Source: Eshraghiella sp050874365
GTDB lineage: Bacteria > Bacillota > Clostridia > Lachnospirales > Lachnospiraceae
Length of the DNA stretch: 9,784 nt
Assembly: GCA_050874365.1 (NCBI GenBank)
Contig: JBNMKN010000072.1
Location: 1 to 9,784 of the forward strand
Direction of reading: 5' to 3'
The notes beneath the pieces were generated by a model. That model had not been told where the DNA came from, did no database searches, and saw only the letters and a program-made list of their open reading frames with translations. Below, piece by piece: positions 1 to 6,116 of this stretch (its first letter is position 1; every line of letters begins with the position of its first letter). The position numbers and the translations under genes were made by a program.

Positions 1-555
1 ACTACCACTGATGTTTATGGAAGTGAGAATCTGCCAAAGACAGGCAATTATGTAATGTTTGCAAACCATCAGGGACATTATGACGGACTTGGTATCGTAT
101 GCAACCATGACAGACCACTTACTATTATTATTGACAGCAAAAGAGAACATCAGATGATAGTGAGACAGATGCTTCCTATGGTGGCAGGACATGGTATTAA
201 CCTTAAAGATGCCAGACAGCAGATGAAGACTATGATGACGGTTACCAAGGAACTTAAAGAAGGAAGAATATATCTGCTTTTCCCAGAGGGCAAGTACGGT
301 GATAATAAAAATACACTTCAGGAGTTTAAAGCCGGTGTATTTAAGTGTGCTATGGATGCAAAAGTGCCTGTTATACCGGTTGCACTTATTGATTCTTATA
401 AAGCAATGGATGGCAACAGCCTCAAGAAAGTAACAACACAGGTGCACTACTTGAAGCCGATACCATATGAAGAATATAAGGATTTGAAAAAAACAGAACT
501 TGCGGAACTTACCAAATCAAGGATACAGGAAGCAATTGATAAGTACGCAAAGTGA
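1..555 (+). CDS. plsC: 1-acyl-sn-glycerol-3-phosphate acyltransferase (PlsC family), 5' end outside window
   Basis: This enzyme would transfer an acyl group to lysophosphatidic acid to make phosphatidic acid at the inner face of the membrane. The frame is open from base 1, so the ATG at 55 is internal and 184 residues are visible; full-length relatives are roughly 200-240 residues, so only the N-terminus is missing. Motif I appears as NHQGHYD, an intact H-x4-D catalytic pair although the usual NHxSxxD has Gly in place of Ser. Motif III is LLFPEGKYG and motif IV is VPVIPVAL. The stop TGA at 553-555 directly touches the stop of the convergent permease gene, with no intergenic base and no terminator seen. 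The family call is secure. The exact acyl acceptor is inferred from the family, and a related glycerolipid acyltransferase role is possible. Confidence 0.9.
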   Translation, partial: TTTDVYGSENLPKTGNYVMFANHQGHYDGLGIVCNHDRPLTIIIDSKREHQMIVRQMLPMVAGHGINLKDARQQMKTMMTVTKELKEGRIYLLFPEGKYGDNKNTLQEFKAGVFKCAMDAKVPVIPVALIDSYKAMDGNSLKKVTTQVHYLKPIPYEEYKDLKKTELAELTKSRIQEAIDKYAK

Positions 556-1347
556 TTATTTACCGGAAGTCTTTTTTTCAAATATACCAATAATTATATA
601 AAGAATTATTGAAAGTATAGAAAGTAAAACAATGGAAAGGAGTACCCAATCCATTTTAAACACCTGGCTTCCGTAGATGATTAAATATCCCAGACCTTCT
701 TTTGCTGCGAGAAATTCGCCTATGATTACGCCTACAAGTGAAAGCCCGAGATTGACTTTCATGGCATTTACGATTGTCGGTAATGATGAAGGGAAAATAA
801 GGTAAAACAGAATGTGGCGTTTTTTTCCGCCAAGTGTCTGTATTAGTTTTATTTTCTCTTTGTCGGTTTCGATAAATGCGGTGTATATACTGAGGATTGC
901 ACCGAATACAGCCACGGAGACTGCGGCAATAATTACCGTTTTGGTATTGTTGCCAAGCCACACTATGAGAACGGGGGCAAGTGCCGATTTAGGAAGGCTG
1001 TTAAGCAATACCAGGAAAGGCTCTGCAACCTTAAATATATTTCTGTTAAGCCACATAAGCACGGCGATAACGATAGCGGCAATCATTACAAATACAAAGC
1101 ATATAAGAGTTTCATAAATGGTTTTCCATACATGGCGTATGAGAAAACCGTTTTTTGTCAGTTCCAAAAAGCATTTCACAATTCGTTTCGGACTACTGAA
1201 TATAAATGAGTCGATAACTCCTTTTTCTGCACAGATTTCCCACACCGCAACGAAGAAAACCGCCAGAAAAATACGGAAGAAATGGATTAATACTTTATGA
1301 CGGAATACTGATTTCAGGTAATCAGAGTGTGTTTTGATTTTATTCAT
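556..1347 (-). CDS. ABC importer permease, NitT/TauT class (module 1)
   Basis: This is a membrane subunit of an importer in the nitrate/sulfonate/taurine/thiamine-precursor class (BPD_transp_1, COG0600). The 263-residue protein has a basic N-terminus, a first hydrophobic segment near residues 23-40, further helices around 80-100, 123-150 and 200-225, and one ending near 255. An EAA-type loop for ATPase contact lies around residues 164-194 (KLIQTLGG...FPSSLPTIVNAMK). I chose the ATG at 1345-1347 rather than the longer frame from 1404 because an AAGGAG site lies 10 bases upstream and the start overlaps the end of the ATPase gene by 8 bases, a typical coupled arrangement. The longer frame would put 19 non-conserved residues inside the ATPase gene. 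The substrate is unknown. There is no binding-protein gene in this operon. Confidence 0.88.
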   Translation of the reverse strand: MNKIKTHSDYLKSVFRHKVLIHFFRIFLAVFFVAVWEICAEKGVIDSFIFSSPKRIVKCFLELTKNGFLIRHVWKTIYETLICFVFVMIAAIVIAVLMWLNRNIFKVAEPFLVLLNSLPKSALAPVLIVWLGNNTKTVIIAAVSVAVFGAILSIYTAFIETDKEKIKLIQTLGGKKRHILFYLIFPSSLPTIVNAMKVNLGLSLVGVIIGEFLAAKEGLGYLIIYGSQVFKMDWVLLSIVLLSILSIILYIIIGIFEKKTSGK

Positions 1348-2095
1348 TGTCGGATAACTCCTTCCATAAAATATTAAAGTAATCACGGAATGTTGCTGTA
1401 TCACGACGTTTTAAAGAACTTAAATCGCTGCAGAAATCAAGGTCAATGGCTGCCTTAAAACGTCCCGGACGTTTTGTAAGTACATAGACACTCTCACCGA
1501 CTGAAATTGCTTCGGCAAGGTCATGGGTTACAAGTATTGCTGTTTTATGCTCCTTTTTTATAATAGAGCTTATGTCATCGCATACAGTAAGCCGTGTCTG
1601 ATAATCGAGAGCTGAAAACGGTTCATCTAAAAGGAGGATGTCAGGTTCCATCATAAGCGTCCGTATAAGAGCCACTCTCTGGCGCATACCGCCTGAAAGC
1701 TCACTTGGTTTTGAGTTTTTAAAATCAAGAAGACCGTATTGGGACAGATAATGTGCAGCAAGATTCCTTATGTCCTTTTTTTTGTGTATATCAAGTCCCA
1801 GCATAACGTTTCCGTATACGCTGCGCCATTCAAAAAGATGGTCGTGCTGGAGCATATACCCGATGTTACGCATTTCATCTTTTACAGGGCGGCCGTTTAC
1901 AATTACTTTACCGGAGGTTGGTTCGATAAGACCGCATATTATGGACAAAAGCGTGGATTTTCCACAACCGGATGGACCGACTATGGATATGAACTGTCCT
2001 TTTTCTACGGATAAATTAATATCCTGAAGGGCTTTTGTTTCTTTTTCTTTTGTAAAATAGGAGTAGTTTACGTCTTTTAATTCCAAAGCCAGCAT
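1340..2095 (-). CDS. ABC importer ATP-binding protein, NitT/TauT class (module 1)
   Basis: This cytoplasmic ATPase powers the permease encoded just downstream. It is a full-length 251-residue COG1116 protein. Walker A is GPSGCGKST at residues 40-48, followed by the Q-loop in GYMLQHD, the signature LSGGMRQR, Walker B ILLLDEPFSALD and the H-loop in LVTHDLAEA. After the H-loop there are about 60 more residues, including the VYVLTKRPGR segment typical of the SsuB/TauB/ThiZ group. The ATG at 2093-2095 is preceded by an AGGTG site 6 bases away. The gene is first in its operon and divergent from the DHH gene. Substrate assignment to thiamine precursors, sulfonates or others is not possible here: there is no riboswitch upstream and no paired binding protein. 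Confidence 0.92.
   Translation of the reverse strand: MLALELKDVNYSYFTKEKETKALQDINLSVEKGQFISIVGPSGCGKSTLLSIICGLIEPTSGKVIVNGRPVKDEMRNIGYMLQHDHLFEWRSVYGNVMLGLDIHKKKDIRNLAAHYLSQYGLLDFKNSKPSELSGGMRQRVALIRTLMMEPDILLLDEPFSALDYQTRLTVCDDISSIIKKEHKTAILVTHDLAEAISVGESVYVLTKRPGRFKAAIDLDFCSDLSSLKRRDTATFRDYFNILWKELSDNE
1358..1363 (-). promoter_or_regulatory. Ribosome binding site of module 1 permease
   Basis: AAGGAG on the minus strand lies 10 bases before the ATG at 1347 and inside the end of the ATPase gene. It decides the start of the permease and argues against the longer reading frame that begins at 1404. Confidence 0.75.
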
Positions 2096-2124
2096 ATTTT
2101 ACACCTGAAAATAATATATATAAT

Positions 2125-2155
2125 ATTTTATGATTAGATATTGAAATAGTCACAA
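2125..2155 (-). promoter_or_regulatory. Possible promoter of module 1 importer operon
   Basis: On the minus strand TTGTGA (2150-2155) is followed by CATAAA at a 17-base spacing (2127-2132) or TAAAAT at 19 bases (2125-2130). Neither is a strong match, and the region is so AT-rich that -10-like boxes occur by chance. It overlaps the promoter of the divergent DHH gene, so the two could interfere with each other. Confidence 0.3.
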
Positions 2156-2169
2156 AATGATTATATAAT
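2141..2169 (+). promoter_or_regulatory. Sigma-A-type promoter of the DHH phosphoesterase / tRNA-Thr unit
   Basis: TTGAAA (2141-2146) and a perfect TATAAT (2164-2169) are separated by exactly 17 bases. Transcription would begin near 2176, giving a leader of about 25 bases before the ATG at 2201. As no promoter is visible between the DHH gene and the tRNA, this promoter probably serves both. Confidence 0.75.
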
Positions 2170-2188
2170 AGATAAGACCAATTCAGAC

Positions 2189-2194
2189 AAGGTG
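2189..2194 (+). promoter_or_regulatory. Ribosome binding site of the DHH gene
   Basis: AAGGTG lies 6 bases before the ATG at 2201. This favours ATG 2201 over the in-frame GTG at 2192, because that GTG lies inside the binding site itself. Confidence 0.7.
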
Positions 2195-2200
2195 ACAGAC

Positions 2201-3166
2201 ATGAGTAAGTTTTGTAACGTAATTGAGAATATCACCAGTGGACATGTGTATATCCAGACACATAATTTTCCTGATGCGGACGCTATTGCATCTGCGTTTG
2301 GACTTTCGGTTCTGCTTGAGAAGTATGGAATCAGTTCATCAATCTGTTATAGAGGACAGATTGAGAGGTACAGCACGAATGAGCTTGTGAACAGCCTTGG
2401 CATTAAAATGATTAACATTGAAGAATTGAAGGATATCAACCAGAACGATGAGATTATTCTTGTAGATTCACAGAAGGGCAACAGTAACATCATTGATACT
2501 AACGGTGATGAGATTATCTGTATTGACCATCATCCTACATTTGAGAATTCTCTTGATACCTACAGGTATGCTGATGTGAGACCTGAACTTGGTGCATGTT
2601 CCACTATAATAGCCGAGTATTATATGGACAATAATATTCCTATTGATAAGAAAGTTGCCACTGCACTTATTTACGGAATCTGCACGGATACTATGGGACT
2701 TACAAGAGGAGTTACCGATAAGGATGTTGATACTTACAGCTATCTATTTAAGATAGCGGACAAGCAGATACTTAAGTCGCTTGAACATTGTTCTATAAGT
2801 ATTGATGACCTTAAGGCGTATGCCAATGCGATTAATTCCATTAAGGTATGCAATAACGTAAGTTTTGCCAATACGGGTTCAGATTGTCCTGAAGCATTGA
2901 TTGCTTCAATATCCGATTTTATGTTAGACCTCATTGAAGTGGATTTTTCGGTGGTATATTCCCTTAAGAAAGAGGGCATTAAGATTTCTGCAAGAAGTGT
3001 GGGAAAGTTTGATGCAGGTAAGGTTACCAATAAGGCATTGTCAGGAATTGGAAGTGGTGGAGGCCATGAAGTTATGGCAGGCGGATTTGTTCCCCTCAAA
3101 GATGGCGAGCAGGATATTGAAGCCGTAATAAATGATATCCAGGAACGCTTTATGCGTGCAATGTAA
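2201..3166 (+). CDS. DHH/DHHA1 phosphoesterase, NrnA-like nanoRNase family
   Basis: This 321-residue cytoplasmic protein belongs to the DHH family. Members of the NrnA branch (about 310-320 residues) degrade very short oligoribonucleotides or linear dinucleotides such as pGpG, and some hydrolyse pAp. The metal-binding motifs are visible in order: HNFPDADAIAS at residues 21-31, LVDSQ with Asp89, DHH at 109-111, and Asp163 in CTDT. The C-terminal DHHA1 nucleic-acid-binding domain ends with GSGGGHEVMAGG near 285-295. The full set of catalytic residues appears intact. The next gene is tRNA-Thr, 6 bases after the stop, and then a GGDEF cyclase gene beyond a terminator. A link to c-di-GMP breakdown through pGpG would be plausible, but it rests only on family knowledge and proximity. 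Substrate is inferred. Confidence 0.88.
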   Translation: MSKFCNVIENITSGHVYIQTHNFPDADAIASAFGLSVLLEKYGISSSICYRGQIERYSTNELVNSLGIKMINIEELKDINQNDEIILVDSQKGNSNIIDTNGDEIICIDHHPTFENSLDTYRYADVRPELGACSTIIAEYYMDNNIPIDKKVATALIYGICTDTMGLTRGVTDKDVDTYSYLFKIADKQILKSLEHCSISIDDLKAYANAINSIKVCNNVSFANTGSDCPEALIASISDFMLDLIEVDFSVVYSLKKEGIKISARSVGKFDAGKVTNKALSGIGSGGGHEVMAGGFVPLKDGEQDIEAVINDIQERFMRAM

Positions 3167-3172
3167 TTTAAT

Positions 3173-3245
3173 GCTGACATGGCGCAGCTGGTAGCGCAAC
3201 TGATTCGTAATCAGTAGGTCGTGGGTTCGAATCCCATTGTCAGCT
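3173..3245 (+). tRNA. tRNA-Thr, anticodon CGT
   Basis: The cloverleaf folds fully. The 7-bp acceptor stem is perfect (GCTGACA with TGTCAGC), the D stem is GCGC/GCGC, the anticodon stem is ACTGA/TCAGT around the loop TTCGTAA, and the T stem is GTGGG/CCCAT (one G-T pair) around TTCGAAT. The anticodon CGT (3206-3208) reads the Thr codon ACG. The discriminator base is T at 3245, and no CCA is encoded (the next bases are TTC), so the end must be added by nucleotidyltransferase. The gene starts 6 bases after the DHH stop codon with no recognisable promoter of its own, so it is probably cut out of the DHH transcript. A terminator follows. Confidence 0.96.
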
Positions 3246-3259
3246 TTTCAAGCAATAAT

Positions 3260-3311
3260 AACCGGCATAAGAATCTGTGTATACAGGGGTCTGTGCCGGT
3301 TGCTTTTTTTT
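3260..3311 (+). terminator. Rho-independent terminator after tRNA-Thr
   Basis: A perfect 8-bp outer stem, AACCGGCA (3260-3267) with TGCCGGTT (3294-3301), is followed two bases later by eight T residues (3304-3311). The 26-base interior can form a second small hairpin, CTGT-GTAT-ACAG. It would end the DHH-tRNA transcript and insulate the cyclase gene downstream. Confidence 0.88.
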
Positions 3312-3371
3312 ATGAGACATAATAAGACAATAAATCACCAATTATTACATTGACGAGTAAAAAAGATTGTA

Positions 3372-3400
3372 TTTCCTGTCGAAAGGTAGTAGAATATAAT
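3372..3400 (+). promoter_or_regulatory. Probable promoter of the GGDEF gene
   Basis: A perfect TATAAT lies at 3395-3400, 31 bases before the ATG at 3432. At 17 bases upstream there is only a weak -35 match (TTTCCT, 3372-3377), so an activator or another sigma factor may be needed. The rest of the 3312-3431 gap shows no riboswitch or repeat that I can recognise. Confidence 0.45.
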
Positions 3401-3415
3401 ATATATATTGATAGT

Positions 3416-3424
3416 AGGAGAGGG
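3416..3424 (+). promoter_or_regulatory. Ribosome binding site of the GGDEF gene
   Basis: AGGAGAGGG lies 7 bases before the ATG at 3432. It favours that start over the in-frame TTG at 3408, which sits upstream of the binding site. The ATG at 3438 is also within reach and would remove only two residues. Confidence 0.65.
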
Positions 3425-3431
3425 TATCCCT

Positions 3432-4817
3432 ATGGAGATGAATAGAAAACCGATAAGGAAAAAATTAAGAGTAATATACATACCTCTTATAGTGTTTATA
3501 ATAAGTATAACAGTATGTATTGTGAGTTCAATGCTTATATATAATAAGACGTTCAGATTTTACACTGAGCAGTATTATAAGACAGCAGAGACTTTTGAGC
3601 AGGTAAACCGTTTTACATCAACTCTGGATTCTTACCAGAAGCTGTCTACGTCAACAATATTTGATACTCTTGTTGATTCATATAACGATGAATTATTACC
3701 TGCATGCTCTGATTTGTATACGACGAGATTTGAGTTTGACAGTAACGAGCGTTCAGAGATAGAGATGATATATGACATTGCTAATGTCTCTCTTCCTGAT
3801 AAGCTTAACGAACTTAAGAACAGTATTAACAATGACAAGGACACTGCAGTTGCCTTTGCATCTGTCAGAACGGACATAACTTCCATTGCGGATAAGCTTA
3901 ACCATATCATAGAGAAATCAATATCTTCCGGTAATAAGGCATATTCAGATAATAAGGTGGATGTGTATCTCCTTGAGGGCATTATGATTGCAATACTTGT
4001 GGGATTTATAGCTGTTACGGCATATTTGGTTTATTTTATTGAGAGCAGAATTACCAAACCTATACGTGATGTTGCGGAGTGGAGCAGGATGTTTAAGGAC
4101 GATTACGCCGATATGTCAGACCTTGAGGTAATGGATAATGATGAAATTGGTGATATTACCAAGGCTTTTAATGTTGTTAAGGCTAAGTTGTGTGAAGCCA
4201 ATAAGACTAAGCGTGATAATGAATCAACTCTCCGTAAGCTGAGAGAAGAGGAAGAATATAAGAAGAAATTCGTTAAGCAGTTATATGATGAGAAGCGTGA
4301 GAAAGAGATAATCAGTTCCGAAGCCAAGAGAGACGGGCTTACAGGTCTTTATAACAGACGTTCTTTTGATTCACTTATTGATGAATTTATGAGTAACAAG
4401 AGCGTATCTTCAGAGGGTGCGTTGTTCCTTATCGATATGGATAACTTTAAGAATGTTAATGATACACTGGGTCATATAGCAGGTGATGAGGCACTTAAGA
4501 CTCTTGCAGGAGCAATGAGAATTGTATTCCCTGGCGGATATCTTGGAAGATATGGCGGAGACGAATTTATAGCCTTTGTTCCTAATACCTGTGATGATGA
4601 GACTTTGGAGAGACTGGGAACAGCACTTTGCCAGAAGATGGACAGAGAGTTTGAACATGGCGGCAAGTCGGTAAGACTTTCAGTCAGTGTTGGTATCGTT
4701 AATACAGTTGGCGTTGATGATTATGCTGAGCTTTATATGAAGGCAGACAAGGCTTTATACTTCTCTAAGGAACACGGAAGAAACCAGTATACTTTAGCTT
4801 CTTCTTTAGAAGCATAA
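3432..4817 (+). CDS. Membrane-bound HAMP-GGDEF diguanylate cyclase
   Basis: This protein would make the second messenger cyclic di-GMP from two GTP in response to an extracellular or membrane signal. The 461 residues read as a basic N-terminus, membrane helix 1 (about 14-37), an extracellular sensor region (about 38-178) with no domain I recognise, membrane helix 2 (about 180-203), a HAMP linker (about 203-255, with ESRITKP and NDEIGDI), a highly charged coiled coil (about 255-298) and a GGDEF domain to the end. Catalytic features are present: RDGLTGLYNRRSF, the metal ligand in DMDNFKNVND (D335) and GGDEF itself at 375-379. The product-inhibition I-site RxxD that often precedes GGDEF is absent; FPGG occupies that place. 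The stop is one base from the stop of the convergent ATPase gene. The sensed signal is unknown. Confidence 0.92.
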   Translation: MEMNRKPIRKKLRVIYIPLIVFIISITVCIVSSMLIYNKTFRFYTEQYYKTAETFEQVNRFTSTLDSYQKLSTSTIFDTLVDSYNDELLPACSDLYTTRFEFDSNERSEIEMIYDIANVSLPDKLNELKNSINNDKDTAVAFASVRTDITSIADKLNHIIEKSISSGNKAYSDNKVDVYLLEGIMIAILVGFIAVTAYLVYFIESRITKPIRDVAEWSRMFKDDYADMSDLEVMDNDEIGDITKAFNVVKAKLCEANKTKRDNESTLRKLREEEEYKKKFVKQLYDEKREKEIISSEAKRDGLTGLYNRRSFDSLIDEFMSNKSVSSEGALFLIDMDNFKNVNDTLGHIAGDEALKTLAGAMRIVFPGGYLGRYGGDEFIAFVPNTCDDETLERLGTALCQKMDREFEHGGKSVRLSVSVGIVNTVGVDDYAELYMKADKALYFSKEHGRNQYTLASSLEA

Positions 4818-4818
4818 G

Positions 4819-5367
4819 CTACAGATTAAGAATATTACAGTTGAAGAAATCGGCTTCCGACAGGTCATGTGTTACCAATAACACTGACTTGCCGGAGGTC
4901 ATTTTTTTTACATAATTCATAACGGATAATTTCGTATCGTTATCAAGTCCTTTAAAGGGTTCATCCATTATGATTGTGGTGTAATCTGCAAGTACGGCAC
5001 GCAATATGGCTACACGTCTTTTCATGCCGCCGCTTAAAGATATGACCTTTTCATTCATATAATCTGACAGTCCCATTGATTTAAATCCCTCGGTAGTTTT
5101 TTCTTTATCATTACATACAAGCCTGATATTTTTCAATGCTGTAAGGTTAGGGCATAATCTGTCCTCCTGAAACACCGCAGAATATTTTTCATCGGATTCT
5201 ATGGTTCCCTTATATGGAATGAGTGAAAGAATTGCATTAACAAGGGAAGTCTTACCTATTCCAGAACTGCCGGTTATGGCTGTATTGCCCTTTGCAAATT
5301 CGTAGGTAAGGTCTGATATTATCGTGTTATCGTTGTAAGTAACCGTAAGGTTATTGAGCTTTATCAT
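4819..5367 (-). CDS. Short ABC importer ATP-binding protein, NitT/TauT class (module 2)
   Basis: This is the ATPase of the second importer. All nucleotide-binding motifs are intact in 182 residues: Walker A GSSGIGKTS at 33-41, Q-loop Gln67 in AVFQEDRL, signature LSGGM at 111-115, Walker B with D135-E136 in IIMDEPFKGLD, and H-loop His167 in LVTHDLSEAD. The protein ends only 15 residues after that His, whereas the module 1 ATPase continues for about 60 more. The segment between Walker A and the signature is also short. The start overlaps the permease gene by 17 bases. An AAGGA site lies 12 bases upstream of the ATG, rather far, so translational coupling is likely. A compact but working subunit is the best reading; truncation is the alternative. 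Confidence 0.88.
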   Translation of the reverse strand: MIKLNNLTVTYNDNTIISDLTYEFAKGNTAITGSSGIGKTSLVNAILSLIPYKGTIESDEKYSAVFQEDRLCPNLTALKNIRLVCNDKEKTTEGFKSMGLSDYMNEKVISLSGGMKRRVAILRAVLADYTTIIMDEPFKGLDNDTKLSVMNYVKKMTSGKSVLLVTHDLSEADFFNCNILNL

Positions 5368-6115
5368 TGATTGAACCCGTCCTTTTAAAAATTAGATTTA
5401 GAATTAATAATATTACTTTCTCAAATATTATGCTTAAAACAATTAAAGAAATCGTCCACGCAAATAAATTGTCCGTTTCAAGATATATTTTTGACTTGTA
5501 TATATTGTTCCCGATGGAATGTCGTACAAGACCTATAATTTCGGCGGCGATTCCCGATTTCCACGCAAAGCCGCAGGATAATTTCACACCGCTTAAAAAA
5601 TGCGGAACGGCACAAGGCATATATATATAAGCTGCTTTTTTGAATGGTGAAAAATGAAATACCTCAGCCATTTCCTTCATCTGTATATCTGTGTCGGAAA
5701 TTCCTGAAAAGGTATTGGTATATATTACAGGCATAACAGTTATCGCTGCGATAAACGTTGAAAGGTGTGCTGAATCAACCCACAACAAGGCAAGTATGAT
5801 AAAAGAAGCCACGGGAATTGAACGGATGATTTTTATGGGAACTTCAATTACCGACTGCAAAAACGTATTGACAGAGGCTGCAACCGCAAGGATTACGCCG
5901 GCAAAAAGCCCGGTTAAAAAGCCTATGGATATATTAAGCAGAGAGTAGGAAAGGCTTTTGTAATATGCAAAGGTCTTAAGCAATGAAAACAGAGCCCTGA
6001 CCGTCTGTAAAGGTGAGGGCAGGAATATGGGACTTGATATTATGGCAGAGATAATCTGCCATAATACGAGCCATATAATTATTGAAATAAAAGTGTATAA
6101 AGTCTTTCTTTTCAT
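5351..6115 (-). CDS. ABC importer permease, NitT/TauT class (module 2)
   Basis: This 254-residue membrane subunit is of the same COG0600 class as the module 1 permease. It has about six hydrophobic segments (near residues 7-28, 58-80, 101-115, 118-135, 185-200 and 220-243). The FLPSPLQTVRAL segment at 31-42 is characteristic, and an EAA loop for ATPase contact lies around 148-177 (EMAEVFHFSPFKKAAYIYMP). The ATG at 6113-6115 lies one base after the stop of the binding-protein gene, and no clear ribosome binding site is present, so translation is probably coupled. It shares the fold but little obvious close sequence identity with the module 1 permease, which suggests a separate origin rather than a recent tandem copy. 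Confidence 0.88.
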   Translation of the reverse strand: MKRKTLYTFISIIIWLVLWQIISAIISSPIFLPSPLQTVRALFSLLKTFAYYKSLSYSLLNISIGFLTGLFAGVILAVAASVNTFLQSVIEVPIKIIRSIPVASFIILALLWVDSAHLSTFIAAITVMPVIYTNTFSGISDTDIQMKEMAEVFHFSPFKKAAYIYMPCAVPHFLSGVKLSCGFAWKSGIAAEIIGLVRHSIGNNIYKSKIYLETDNLFAWTISLIVLSIIFEKVILLILNLIFKRTGSINDKAQ

Positions 6116-6116
6116 A

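Noticed and set aside
812..1300. Plus-strand open frames inside the module 1 permease gene
   Set aside because: They are antisense shadows with no ribosome binding site and no family-like features. The same applies to the minus-strand frames inside the DHH, GGDEF, natA and natB genes and the plus-strand frames inside module 2.
1348..1404. Longer N-terminus for the module 1 permease, starting at 1404
   Set aside because: It would overlap the ATPase gene by 65 bases, has no good ribosome binding site, and adds non-family residues; ATG 1347 has an AAGGAG site.
2108..2131. AT-rich tract in the gap before module 1 as an operator or repeat
   Set aside because: It is low-complexity TA sequence without a clear dyad or repeated unit; it probably just contributes to the divergent promoters.
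3173..3311. tRNA-Thr 3' end as an attachment site of an integrated element
   Set aside because: No second copy of the tRNA 3' end, no integrase or phage gene, and an ordinary terminator directly after the tRNA.
3358..3385. Sigma-28 (motility) type promoter before the GGDEF gene
   Set aside because: TAAA at 3358 and GTCGAAAG at 3378 resemble the consensus, but the spacing is one base too long and only about five of eight -10 bases agree. The perfect TATAAT at 3395 is a better candidate.
3312..3431. c-di-GMP riboswitch in the leader of the cyclase gene
   Set aside because: No GEMM-like core or paired helices could be recognised in this AT-rich gap.
3408..3431. TTG start for the GGDEF gene at 3408
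   Set aside because: It lies upstream of the AGGAGAGGG binding site, only a few bases after the -10 box, so ATG 3432 is preferred.
4797..4813. Hairpin GCTTCT-TCTTT-AGAAGC at the end of the cyclase gene as a bidirectional terminator
   Set aside because: The stem has only 6 bp and no T-run follows it in either direction; it lies inside coding sequence.
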